A stretch of DNA of 64,000 nucleotides, taken from assembly GCA_023433405.1 (NCBI GenBank), contig JAEZCT010000027.1:1-64000 (forward strand). Direction: 5' to 3'. The notes beneath the pieces are model-generated. The model did no database searches, was not told where the DNA came from, and saw only the letters and a program-made list of their open reading frames with translations. Positions 44,660 through 54,988 of the stretch are shown here, one piece after another. Both the position numbers and the translations under genes were made by a program. Source of the DNA: Bacillota bacterium (lineage in GTDB: Bacteria > Bacillota > Clostridia > Oscillospirales > Ruminococcaceae). Each line of letters opens with the position of its first letter. The first letter of the stretch is position 1.

Positions 44660-46597
44660 ATGAACACAATGGATGCACTGGAATTTAAAAAGATACAAGA
44701 ACAGCTTGCGGAGCTTACCGTAAGCGTTTACGCAAAAAAAGAGGCGATGGCACTTACACCGACGCTGTCGGAGGTGGAATGTCGTCGCCGGATGCGCGAT
44801 ACCAACGAAGCGCGAGCCATTTTGGATACCCTGGGCACACCGCCGCTTACCGCCATGACCGAGCTTGAAAGCATTCTCCTGTCACTGCAAAAGGGGGCTA
44901 TGCTCTTGCCGGAGCAGCTGACCTCCGTGGCAGGTTTTTTGCGTTCCTGCAATCGAATGCGCAGCTATCTAAAGCGTGCGGAGAATCTAAACGCAGGGCT
45001 TGCGTATTGCGGCCCGCAATTTCAGGATTTGGGTGCGTTGATAGAGGAGATTGACTACGCTGTCCGCGACGACCGCGTAAACGACACGGCCTCCTCCGCC
45101 CTCGCCGACTGCCGCCGTAGGCTGGATAGCAAGAAATCCTCGGTAAAAAGCAAGCTGGAGCAGATATTACGGGGCAAAAAGGAGTATTTCTCCGAGTCCT
45201 ATGTCACGGTGCGAAGTGGGCGCAGTGTGCTGCCTGTAAAGAGGGAGTACAAAAGCCAGGTAGCCGGAACCGTAGTGGAGATTTCCAACACCGGCGGCAC
45301 CTATTTTATCGAGCCCGCCGCCATCCGCAAGCTTCAGGATGAGGTTACCGCACTGGAGGTGGAGGAGGCAAACGAGGTCATCCGCATCCTGTACACCCTC
45401 ACCGCCTCGGTGGATGGCTATGGGACGCAGATTACAGGCAACAAGGAACTGATGCAAAGGCTGGATTTTTTGTTTGCAAAGGCAAAGCTTTCGGCGCAGA
45501 TGGATGCCGCACCCGCGGCAATTACCACCGAGCGACGGCTGATTATCCGCCAAGGACGGCACCCGCTGCTTGACCGCAAAAGCTGTGTGCCGCTGGATTT
45601 TGAGCTGGGCGGCGCGGTGGACGGCGTAGTCATTACGGGACCAAACACCGGTGGTAAAACAGTAGCGCTTAAAACAGTGGGGCTGCTTTGCTGGATGGCG
45701 CAGAGCGGCCTGCATGTACCGGCGGGGCCGGGCAGTGTGTTTTGTATGAACGACCGCATCCTGTGCGATATTGGCGACGGGCAGAGCATTGCCGAAAACC
45801 TTTCCACCTTCTCGGCGCATGTCACCAGTATCAACCGCATCTTAAGCGAAACCACCACCCAAACCCTGGTGCTGCTCGATGAGCTGGGCTCGGGCACCGA
45901 CCCGATGGAGGGCATGGGGCTTGCCGTGGCCATTTTGGAGGAGCTGCTGAGTCAGGGCTGTTTGTTTGTTGCCACCACCCATTACCCCGAGCTTAAAGAA
46001 TTTGCCCGCATCACGCCGCGCCTGATTAACGCCCGTATGGCGTTTGACCGTGAAAGCCTGCGCCCGCTGTATCGGCTGCAGCTGGGGGAGGCGGGAGAAA
46101 GCTGTGCGCTTTATATCGCCCAGCGGCTGGGGCTCCCCGCCCGCCTCTTGCGCCGCGCCTATTCTGCGGCATACGGGGAGGAGGGGCTCCCCGCCCAGCT
46201 GCGGCTGCGCGACGGGGAAGAACCCGATGTGGTAAGGAAAAGAACCGGAATGCTGGAAAAAGAGGCCACTGTCCGGCTAATTAAGCATGACGGGGAGCAG
46301 TTTAGTCTGGGCGACAGCGTGCAGGTGCTGCCCGAAAAGGAGATTGGCATTGTATGCAGGCGCTGTAATGAGAGGGGATTCTTGGAGGTACTGATAAAGC
46401 GGGAAAAGAAACTGGTTAACCACAAGCGCCTCAAGCTGCTGGTTCCCGCAGAGGAGCTGTACCCAGACAACTACGATTTTTCCATTGTCTTTGATACGGT
46501 GGCAAACCGCAAGGCGCGCCACGCCATGGGCAAGGGACATCGTCCCGATTTGGAGATTGTAATTGAGAAGGGCAGCCCGAACGACCAAACCCATTAA
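44660..46597 (+). CDS. MutS2-like ATPase lacking the Smr domain
   Basis: The 645-residue protein has a MutS lever/clamp region (about 1-290), an ABC-like ATPase with Walker A GPNTGGKTVALKTVG, Walker B TLVLLDELGSGTDPMEG and VATTHYPELK, and a C-terminal KOW-like segment (GDSVQVLPEKEIGIVCRRC). Full MutS2 (about 780 residues) ends in an Smr nuclease domain, which is absent here. MutS2 proteins act on recombination intermediates and, in Bacillus, on collided ribosomes. ATG 44660 has AAAGGAAGGG upstream; the frame extends to 44309 but that part is leader and repeat. Confidence 0.85.
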   Translation: MNTMDALEFKKIQEQLAELTVSVYAKKEAMALTPTLSEVECRRRMRDTNEARAILDTLGTPPLTAMTELESILLSLQKGAMLLPEQLTSVAGFLRSCNRMRSYLKRAENLNAGLAYCGPQFQDLGALIEEIDYAVRDDRVNDTASSALADCRRRLDSKKSSVKSKLEQILRGKKEYFSESYVTVRSGRSVLPVKREYKSQVAGTVVEISNTGGTYFIEPAAIRKLQDEVTALEVEEANEVIRILYTLTASVDGYGTQITGNKELMQRLDFLFAKAKLSAQMDAAPAAITTERRLIIRQGRHPLLDRKSCVPLDFELGGAVDGVVITGPNTGGKTVALKTVGLLCWMAQSGLHVPAGPGSVFCMNDRILCDIGDGQSIAENLSTFSAHVTSINRILSETTTQTLVLLDELGSGTDPMEGMGLAVAILEELLSQGCLFVATTHYPELKEFARITPRLINARMAFDRESLRPLYRLQLGEAGESCALYIAQRLGLPARLLRRAYSAAYGEEGLPAQLRLRDGEEPDVVRKRTGMLEKEATVRLIKHDGEQFSLGDSVQVLPEKEIGIVCRRCNERGFLEVLIKREKKLVNHKRLKLLVPAEELYPDNYDFSIVFDTVANRKARHAMGKGHRPDLEIVIEKGSPNDQTH

Positions 46598-46643
46598 CAC
46601 TCACCCGCACAGCAGCGAAAAGGATTGCCGCCGCGTGGTGTAA

Positions 46644-46742
46644 TACTAATCCCCTCAAAAAGAGTCGATAAAAATCCGCGTGAAAACCCATAAATTAAAG
46701 CTTTTCACTTGATTTTTATACTCTTTAAATCGGATATTCGTA
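46644..46742 (-). repeat. Palindromic repeat R4 (MITE-like), 99 bp
   Basis: Reverse-orientation copy (TACTAATCCCCTCAAAAAG at its left end, CGGATATTCGTA at its right end). Flanked by TAA on both sides. Its right end is included in a 40-bp tandem duplication. Confidence 0.85.
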
Positions 46743-46808
46743 TAACTAGAATTTCTATATGTTTGCCGATCGGATATTCGTATAACTAGAATTTCTATAT
46801 GTTTGCCG
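46729..46808. repeat. Tandem duplication, 2 x 40 bp
   Basis: A 40-base unit starting ATCGGATATTCGTATAACTA and ending GTTTGCCG occurs twice without change (46729-46768, 46769-46808). The first 14 bases of each unit are the end of repeat R4, so the duplication arose after the repeat was in place. Confidence 0.9.
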
Positions 46809-46872
46809 AAACGTATAAACGATATCACTGCAAACACCTAAGATTTTACAACCAAAAAGGATGGACGCAAGG

Positions 46873-48682
<1,810 letters not shown>

Positions 48683-48683
<1 letters not shown>

Positions 48684-49471
48684 TGAGAAATTTACGCTTT
48701 ATCATGACGCTGTTTAAGCTGCGCCTTGCACGCAGCATGGTGTTCCGGCTTTCCTTTTTCGGGGCGCTGTTCATCGACGGCAGCTTATTTATCCTGCAGC
48801 TTTTAATGTTTAACGCCATCTACTCTCAGGTGGATACCATTGGCGGGTGGGTACGGGGTGAGGTACTGGTCTTCGTGGGCACCTTTTCACTCGTCAACGC
48901 CATTAACATGACAGTATTCTTCTTTGGTCTAATTGAGATTCCCTACAAAGTGCAAAACGGGGCGCTTGACCACTACCTGACAAAGCCCATGAATCCTTTA
49001 CTACGCCTTACCTTTGAGAGCATAGACATCGGTTCCTCCCCCCTTATCCTGCTCAGTATCGTGATTATTCTGTATGGGGTAACGGTTCAAGGGGCCGTCA
49101 TTACTCCTCAAAGCATAATCCTGTACATCGTGTTTATACTTTTAATGACGCTGTTATGGTACGATTTAAGCCTGATTATGCGAACTATTTCGCTCTTTGT
49201 GATAGCAGCCGACACCCTTTTTGAGCTGGAGGGCAGCTTTATTGAGCTTTGCATGAAGATACCCGGGGTGGTGTTCCAAGGCGTATACAAGCTTCTGTTT
49301 TGCTTTTTGCTCCCCTATGGGCTGATTGCCACCGTTCCCACGCAAATTCTGCTGGGCACCACTACCCCCGCGGGGATTTTATACGCGGGGGTTATCGTGC
49401 TTATTTTCACCGTGTTTGCCCAGCGCTTCTGGCGGTTTGGCTTAAAGCGCTACAAAAGCGCGAGCAGCTAA
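48683..49471 (+). CDS. ABC-2-type permease 2
   Basis: The 262-residue membrane protein has six predicted spans and matches the COG3694 group. It starts with GTG 48683, overlapping the last base of the previous stop codon, so the three genes are translationally coupled. It ends shortly before a strong terminator. It forms the exporter with permease 1 and the ATPase. Confidence 0.88.
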
Positions 49472-49504
49472 TACACATCCCGTTTTAAGAAGGATTTTAA
49501 AAAG

Positions 49505-49550
49505 AAAGCCCGAACAGCGGCAAAAGGATTGCCGCTGTTCGGGCTTTTTG
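49505..49550 (+). terminator. Terminator after ABC exporter
   Basis: AAAGCCCGAACAGCGGC and GCCGCTGTTCGGGCTTT are perfect 17-base arms followed by TT and GG; the outer A/T run makes it work on either strand. Confidence 0.85.
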
Positions 49551-49571
49551 GGGACTCTATTTTTAAAATTA

Positions 49572-49672
49572 TACTATTATCCGATTAAAAAGTGTATAAA
49601 AATCCGTGTAAAAATCATTAATTTATGGATTTTGACGCGGATTTTTATCAACACTTTTATCGGAGAATAGTA
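49572..49672 (+). repeat. Palindromic repeat R5 (MITE-like), 101 bp
   Basis: A variant with paired changes: CCGATTAAAAAGTGT on the left and ACACTTTTATCGG on the right, so the stem is more perfect than in other copies. Flanked by TTA on both sides. Confidence 0.85.
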
Positions 49673-49683
49673 TTAGCCAAGTA

Positions 49684-50559
49684 CTATCTTTTCATTACAG
49701 GGATCCAAACCTCTTGGTTGTACTTGCCGTTTCCAAGGGAATAGTACATCTCAAATTCCGGTCCGTCGGCATGCTCGTAGCCGGAGGTGGGGAACCAATC
49801 GGGAAAAATGCGTTTCCACACACTGTGAATCATTTCGGTGCCGTTTTCTTCTGTGCATTCCCCTGTGGGAAAGATTGCCCAGGTGAAGGCCGGCACCTTC
49901 AGGAGGTCGTATCCATCGGGAATCTCTATGCCGTCGGCGATTACCCCTATAATGTAGGAGAATATGCCTTCCCGGAAGTTGTAAAGACCCGCGTGCAGAC
50001 ACTGGTCCTCAGGGATGCCAAAATCCCGGTGCACCCGGTCTAAGGTGCCGTTTTGGTAAAGCTCCTCCCACAGCTTGGGTAAGTCGTTGTATTGGCGGTT
50101 ATCCACCGCGCTTATTTCGAATGAAAGCCCTGCCATGGTAAACGCCGCTTTGTCTTCAATGCGATAATTCATCTCGACCTCTCCTTTAATTGAAATGTGA
50201 AAGGACATCCTGGGAAAGGCTTTGAGCTGGGTATGCTCATCCCGCGCAAGAATAGGCATGACTCCGTGCAGCGCCTTAAACGCACGGGAGAAGGCCTCCG
50301 ATGATTCATACCCGTATTTGAGCGCCACGTCAATGACTTTAGACTTGGTCTGGCGCAGCTCAAACGCCGCAAGGGTCAGCCGCCTGCGCCGGATATACTC
50401 TGACAGGGGAACGTCGGTGATAAAAGAAAACATCCGCTGAAAGTGGTACACCGAGCAGCAGGCGACCTTGGCCGCCTTGGCAAACTCAATCTTTTTATCA
50501 AGGTGGCTCTCAATGTAATCCATCGCGCCGTTCATTCGGTCAAGCCAGTCCATGCGCAT
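49684..50559 (-). CDS. AraC-family regulator with GyrI-like effector domain
   Basis: The 291-residue protein has an N-terminal AraC helix-turn-helix domain (about 1-105; IEFAKAAKVACCSVYHFQRMF and KVIDVALKYGYESSEAFSRAFKALHG) and a C-terminal GyrI-like/Rob-type ligand-binding domain (about 130-291; FPTGECTEENGTEMIHSVWKRIFPDWFP). Such regulators respond to hydrophobic drugs or metabolites. It is convergent with the ABC exporter; regulating that exporter is possible but not shown. Confidence 0.88.
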   Translation of the reverse strand: MRMDWLDRMNGAMDYIESHLDKKIEFAKAAKVACCSVYHFQRMFSFITDVPLSEYIRRRRLTLAAFELRQTKSKVIDVALKYGYESSEAFSRAFKALHGVMPILARDEHTQLKAFPRMSFHISIKGEVEMNYRIEDKAAFTMAGLSFEISAVDNRQYNDLPKLWEELYQNGTLDRVHRDFGIPEDQCLHAGLYNFREGIFSYIIGVIADGIEIPDGYDLLKVPAFTWAIFPTGECTEENGTEMIHSVWKRIFPDWFPTSGYEHADGPEFEMYYSLGNGKYNQEVWIPVMKR

Positions 50560-50823
50560 CCTCCTAGTCGTTAAGCCTTCCAGTTCCCTATAATACAGGC
50601 AGCTTTTTTGCTTTGGTTGTCCTTACTTGCTTAGTATAGCAAAGAGGCCAAGCGAATGCCGTGCAATCCATGCACCATATTATCATAGTCGCAGGAGAGC
50701 ATCAAATACCCGCTCAGATGATGGCAAAGCTTTCGAAATCATTATCCGTTTGGTGCATAACTTTCTGCGAGACATTTTAAAGCGTCGCCACGGCACATAT
50801 AATAATTTCGAGGTGGTTTGTCT

Positions 50824-51036
50824 ATGTCGCGGCTCAAATGCATCCCGGGTGAAAAGCTGGCTCTTCTCGCCACAACCTTTGCCGTTGCCCTTGCCGAGGA
50901 GTTTGATCTTGACGATATTAACATCTTAAGCGGTTTTTTCAGCGCAATCGGCGATAATCTGGCCATCATAGCGGCGCAGCGTTCCGCCTGCCAATCGGAC
51001 AGCGGGACGGGCGCTGCGAATACACCATCAGAATAA
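50824..51036 (+). CDS. Small helical protein, function unknown
   Basis: The 70-residue protein starts at ATG 50824 with GAGGTGG upstream. It reads as two amphipathic helices (KLALLATTFAVALAEEF and DINILSGFFSAIGDNLAIIAAQR) and a polar tail. Similar small proteins of about 70 residues occur across Clostridia without a known function (a DUF6774-like family, from memory). It is convergent with the flavodoxin-fold gene. Confidence 0.6.
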   Translation: MSRLKCIPGEKLALLATTFAVALAEEFDLDDINILSGFFSAIGDNLAIIAAQRSACQSDSGTGAANTPSE

Positions 51037-51069
51037 CCACGCCGCCGGATGATGCTCCGTTATCAAGGC

Positions 51070-51867
51070 TCACTTTTTATAGCTCACGACAACACTTTTG
51101 CCCGCGTACTTACCGATAAGATAGAATAAGTGTCCCACCGGTCTTTTATAGAACGGTACGGGAACAGAGCGGTCATACACGCCCTTTATGCGCGCTTCCT
51201 CTGTCCAGTAGTCGCCGTCCAGCGTCGCGTATTCGGTTCCCTTCACATAACACAGGGACATGCCGCGGAATATATTGTAAGGAATTAATAGGGGGACCGT
51301 TGGGCTGTGCAGCTTGCGGGAAGCAAGGTCACGGTAAAATTTCTTGGTACTTTTCTCTAGCGCAAGCCTTGTTTTTTCGTTTACCTGGTAATCGTTCCAG
51401 CTGTAGGTTGCTACGCCAAACTGGTAACAGCGGTTAAATCCAATTCCAGACAAAAAGGCCGCGATACTTTTTGCCGCCTGCTTTGCGCCGATACCGCCTG
51501 CAGTGGTAAGGATCAGCGCCTTTTTTTGAAAAAAGTGTGGTCGATGCAGCATAAAGCACAAGTGGTCAAACAAATTCTTAAGCAGCGAGGTTTCCCGCAT
51601 CGCGTAGGAGGTGGAGGATACGATAATGCCGTCCGCCTCCTCCATTGCCGAAATGATAGGCAGGATAATCGCGCTGTGGGGGCAGGTCTCATGGCCTGTG
51701 CGAAAACAGCTGCTGCAGCCGCAGCAAAACGGAAGCTTTTGATTATTCATATGGATTTCGGAGAATTCCGCCTTGCCATCCAGTGTCTGGAGCTGTTCCT
51801 TTGCAAGCTCCGTTAGTTTCCAGGTGTTTCCTTTTCGGGGACTGCCGTTAAGTATCAGGTATTTCAT
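51070..51867 (-). CDS. Flavodoxin-fold NAD(P)H-dependent oxidoreductase
   Basis: The 265-residue protein has the FMN-binding start YLILNGSPRKGNTWKLTELA and TAGGIGAKQAAKS of the NADPH-dependent FMN reductase family. A Cys motif FCCGCSSCFRTGHETCP (about 47-63) is common in the clostridial iron-sulfur flavoprotein type. The C-terminal about 80 residues lie outside the flavodoxin fold. Its start overlaps the TetR stop, so the two are co-transcribed. Confidence 0.85.
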   Translation of the reverse strand: MKYLILNGSPRKGNTWKLTELAKEQLQTLDGKAEFSEIHMNNQKLPFCCGCSSCFRTGHETCPHSAIILPIISAMEEADGIIVSSTSYAMRETSLLKNLFDHLCFMLHRPHFFQKKALILTTAGGIGAKQAAKSIAAFLSGIGFNRCYQFGVATYSWNDYQVNEKTRLALEKSTKKFYRDLASRKLHSPTVPLLIPYNIFRGMSLCYVKGTEYATLDGDYWTEEARIKGVYDRSVPVPFYKRPVGHLFYLIGKYAGKSVVVSYKK

Positions 51868-52430
51868 TTAGTCCAAAACCTTTCTGTAATTGTGTCTATC
51901 AGTTCGTCGCGCTGCACTTTATCATACATATCCACCCCAATGCATTCCTTGAGTACTTCCTTTCGCAGAAAGGCGGCCTGCAAGACGGAGATAATCATAA
52001 ACGATTCCATCATGTTTTTTGGGGTAATCCGCCCGCCGGACATACTTTTGGTGAGCCCCAAAGCGGTTTTCATCGTGTTATCGTCCTCCGCGGGGCGGTT
52101 CATATCCCCTAGGATGGAAACGCGTGAGATTTGCTTGTGCTGTATCAGAAAATCCATGACCTGCTTGGCAACGTCGCCTGGAGTTATTGTGCTTTCTCCT
52201 GCCGGGGAGGGCTGAGGACGAAAGGAGAGGATTACACTGCCAATGATGCTCTGTACGCATACCTCAATGAGATGATCCTTTGAGACAAAATAGTGGTTGA
52301 TTAGCCCCACGCCCACGCCCGCCCGCTGGGCAATCTTCCTCATCGTAATGCTGTCGGTGTTACCGTCGGTCTCTCGTATGAGGGCTATGGTGTGCTTAAT
52401 TATATTCTCCTTTGTGATGTCTGATTTCAT
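51864..52430 (-). CDS. TetR-family transcriptional regulator
   Basis: The 188-residue protein has an N-terminal helix-turn-helix (SITMRKIAQRAGVGVGLINHYFVSKDHLIEV, about 23-55) and a helical ligand-binding domain. It overlaps the oxidoreductase gene by 4 bases. A perfect palindrome 20 bases upstream of its start probably is its own operator. Confidence 0.88.
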   Translation of the reverse strand: MKSDITKENIIKHTIALIRETDGNTDSITMRKIAQRAGVGVGLINHYFVSKDHLIEVCVQSIIGSVILSFRPQPSPAGESTITPGDVAKQVMDFLIQHKQISRVSILGDMNRPAEDDNTMKTALGLTKSMSGGRITPKNMMESFMIISVLQAAFLRKEVLKECIGVDMYDKVQRDELIDTITERFWTK

Positions 52431-52449
52431 TGGTTTGACAAAAACCTCC

Positions 52450-52476
52450 CTTAAATTGAACGATGTTCAATTTAAG
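52450..52476. promoter_or_regulatory. TetR operator (12-3-12 palindrome)
   Basis: CTTAAATTGAAC-GAT-GTTCAATTTAAG is a perfect inverted repeat directly upstream of the tetR-oxidoreductase pair. The size and place fit autoregulation by a TetR dimer. Confidence 0.75.
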
Positions 52477-52806
52477 GATAAAATAAAAAACGCCGTTTGT
52501 CAAGCGTTAGAAACCCTTTGAAAGCGTCGGGAATAAAATAATAATGAGTCCGAGAGCCCATTCATTTTATTCGGCATTTTCCAAATACTTCATTCCATGC
52601 GAACATATAACGCGAATATTTTACCCGGAATACGGGTGACAGGAATCATTTTGCCTTTGCATAAGCGGGCAAAATCGGCTATACTGTTTTTATATTTAAT
52701 TTTTTCCGTTTCGTCACAAACGCTCGGCTCCATTGCGGCTTTATGTGAAAACAAGGCGTACAATTTTACCTGCACAAACATTTTAAGGGTTAAACGAGGA
52801 GTCAAG
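52477..52806. other. Intergenic region, no gene seen
   Basis: Upstream region of the peptidase-like gene. An open frame from 52597 joins it in frame but has no ribosome site. No promoter is convincing. Confidence 0.4.
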
Positions 52807-53439
52807 ATGCTCTATTCAATTACTAATCCCGAGCTGCTAACAATCACTACTCAAAGCGGTAAACACGCTTCCTTTGGCGGAAACCAAATCTGGTACGCTG
52901 CCGAATGGGGCAAACGGGCGGGCTGCGGGCCTACCTGCGCGGCAAATGTACTCTCCTATCTGGCATTCACCAAGCCGGAGCTGCGCGGACTGTATGGCTA
53001 TGATACGCTGAGCCAAGAAAGCTTTACAAAACATATGGAGGAGCTTTTTGCATTCATCACCCCAGGTAATATGGGGGTAAACCGCGCCGAGATGTTCTCG
53101 GAGGGGGCTGTAAGCTTTGCGAAAAGCAGGGGGATAACCCTTCGTCCGCATGTATTTAACGTGATGGGTAACCTCTCGCTAAGTCGCCCCGATGTGTCAC
53201 AGTTTACGGCTTTTGTAATGGCGGGTCTGGAGGCAAACTGCCCGCTGGGGTTTCTCAACCTGACCCGAGGCAGGGTGAAAACGCTGCAAAGCTGGCACTG
53301 GATTACCATTACGAAGGCGGAACTCGGTCATAACAGCTTGACGGCGGAGGCCTCGGACGAGGGACGGTGTATCAGCTTTGACCTACGGCTTTGGTATCTT
53401 TCCACCCGCATGAGCGGCGGTCTGGTATATTTTACATAG
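52807..53439 (+). CDS. Papain-fold (C39-like) cysteine peptidase-like protein
   Basis: The 210-residue protein starts at ATG 52807 with GAGGAG 9 bases upstream. The segment KRAGCGPTCAANVLSYL (Cys40 and Cys44) resembles the nucleophile region of C39/papain-like folds (GCGPT). A late SWHWITITK supplies the His. There is no signal peptide or transporter domain. I do not know the substrate; it might be a toxin, a transglutaminase-like protein or a cytoplasmic peptidase. Confidence 0.55.
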   Translation: MLYSITNPELLTITTQSGKHASFGGNQIWYAAEWGKRAGCGPTCAANVLSYLAFTKPELRGLYGYDTLSQESFTKHMEELFAFITPGNMGVNRAEMFSEGAVSFAKSRGITLRPHVFNVMGNLSLSRPDVSQFTAFVMAGLEANCPLGFLNLTRGRVKTLQSWHWITITKAELGHNSLTAEASDEGRCISFDLRLWYLSTRMSGGLVYFT

Positions 53440-53651
53440 TGATAATTCGGAAAAGGGTAACCAAGGCGGGAACGGGCATAATCATACCATTTGTGCTCTA
53501 TCATTATGGTATTACGGTACCTTGACAACCACTTTGGACAATCCATAACGCCCCCGTATAACATCCCATTTGCCGGTATCGACAGGTGGCAATGCTTCTT
53601 ATTTTTCGGTTCCACTCTTTGGTTGTGGATAACCCAGCAGTTAACGTGCAA

Positions 53652-53701
53652 AAGGAAAGCCGCGGGGCCGGTTTGCTTTAACCCACCGCGCGGCTTTCCT
53701 T
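53652..53701 (-). terminator. Hairpin after the peptidase-like gene
   Basis: AAGGAAAGCCGCG pairs with CGCGGCTTTCCTT. On the minus strand it ends in CCTTTTG, so termination of the minus-strand side is plausible. Confidence 0.55.
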
Positions 53702-53702
53702 A

Positions 53703-53802
53703 TACTAATATCCGATTTAAAAGAGTATAAAAATCAAGTGAAAAGCTTTAATTTATGGGATTTCACGCGGATTTTTATCGACTCTTTTTGAGGGGATTAG
53801 TA
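53703..53802 (+). repeat. Palindromic repeat R6 (MITE-like), 100 bp
   Basis: Almost identical to R1 and R2. Flanked by TTA on both sides. Confidence 0.85.
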
Positions 53803-53870
53803 TTATACTCCCTTTATTGGGGCAGATAGAGCCTATTCTCATCAGACAAAAGGCTCAAAGCTATGCCCGC

Positions 53871-54287
53871 TCAAGGCTCCACCCTTATAATGAGTGCGGT
53901 AACAGCGGTTACGGGCTCATTACAAATAGAAAGCCACTGACAGCCTTCGCAAACACGGTTCAGCTGACCCGCGCTAAGGATATTCCTGCGCAACGCGTCG
54001 CGGTACTCCGCCCAAGAAACCACCTGATTTGCGGAAAAGCCGCATAGCGAAAGGCAGCGCGCGTCAATCTGGGCGGGCTTTTGCCCCGACTCGCAGCCGG
54101 AGGAAAGGTTATGGGGACAGCATACGCAGATATCATCCGCACCCTCCCCAAGCAAAATCATGGGGTTTGAATGCTTTAGCTCAAGCACAATGCGCGTCAT
54201 GTTATCCACAAAGCCCTCAGAGTAGCCCTTACCCACAAAATGCAGGACGCACAAGCCATGGTGGGGGCGCAGGGTAATTAGCGACAT
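53871..54287 (-). CDS. DUF1284 protein, cysteine-rich
   Basis: The 138-residue protein has the DUF1284 start LRPHHGLCVLHFVGKGYSEGFVDNM and many Cys (CVCCPHN, CESGQ, CLSLCGF, CEGCQW, CNEP), which suggest an iron-sulfur or zinc site. Function unknown. It begins one base before the bioY stop, so they form one unit; a link to biotin metabolism is only inferred. Confidence 0.8.
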   Translation of the reverse strand: MSLITLRPHHGLCVLHFVGKGYSEGFVDNMTRIVLELKHSNPMILLGEGADDICVCCPHNLSSGCESGQKPAQIDARCLSLCGFSANQVVSWAEYRDALRRNILSAGQLNRVCEGCQWLSICNEPVTAVTALIIRVEP

Positions 54288-54833
54288 CTACTTTACAGCC
54301 TTTGCTACGGTTTGAACCAGTACTGAGCCGACGGCAATTTTCAGTGCGTCGCCAATCAGGAAAGGGATCACACACATACCCAGTGCGGCTAAGAAGCCGG
54401 TGCCGGTGGAGAACATAAACCACGCCGTACCCAAGGTGTATAAGGTAAGAGAACCCGCTATCATCGCCACCACGATACCCCATAACTTCTGAGGCAGACG
54501 GTTAACCAAAAGACCCGTTACAAACGCGACCGCTATGTAGCCGATGATATAGCCGCCGGTAGGACCGACGACAATAGCCGCTCCACCGGAAAACTGGGCA
54601 AAAACCGGCAACCCAACTGCGCCCATCACTACATAAATCGTAAGGCTGATAGCGCCGTACAGCGGTCCCAATAGACCACCTGCCACCAATACGCTGAGCG
54701 TTGCCAGGTTAATGGGTACGGGAGTAAACGGCAGTGGCACCGCAAGCTGAGAAAGAACCGCCGTCACTGCGGCGAACAGCGCGCAGAGAACCATGTTTTT
54801 GGTTTGTACTTTTTGTGTAGTTTGTGTCTTCAT
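54288..54833 (-). CDS. bioY: BioY biotin transporter S component
   Basis: The 181-residue membrane protein has about six spans and the BioY segments LAVPLPFTPVPINLATLSVLVAGGLLGPLYG and GPTGGYIIGYIAVAFVTG. It captures biotin and either works alone or with the ECF energy module encoded elsewhere. ATG 54833 is chosen, with AAGGGATGG 8 bases upstream, over 54860. Confidence 0.92.
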   Translation of the reverse strand: MKTQTTQKVQTKNMVLCALFAAVTAVLSQLAVPLPFTPVPINLATLSVLVAGGLLGPLYGAISLTIYVVMGAVGLPVFAQFSGGAAIVVGPTGGYIIGYIAVAFVTGLLVNRLPQKLWGIVVAMIAGSLTLYTLGTAWFMFSTGTGFLAALGMCVIPFLIGDALKIAVGSVLVQTVAKAVK

Positions 54834-54885
54834 TGGTATTACCATCCCTTTCATATGCAAACTCTATCTATGTAATGACTGATTC

Positions 54886-54913
54886 GGAAAAAGCCGCTTG
54901 TGCGGCTTTTTCC
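54886..54913 (-). terminator. Terminator after mtnN
   Basis: GGAAAAAGCCGC and GCGGCTTTTTCC pair around a 4-base loop. It lies about 80 bases after the nucleosidase stop and before bioY. Confidence 0.75.
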
Positions 54914-54988
54914 CTGCCCTGCGGCAAAATCAGCGGTTACCTCATTACCTCTGTAGCACCTATTCGTGTCAACCATAAACCAGGCGGG

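Noticed and set aside
45167..45820. 217-codon minus-strand ORF
   Set aside because: Antisense shadow of the MutS2-like ATPase gene.
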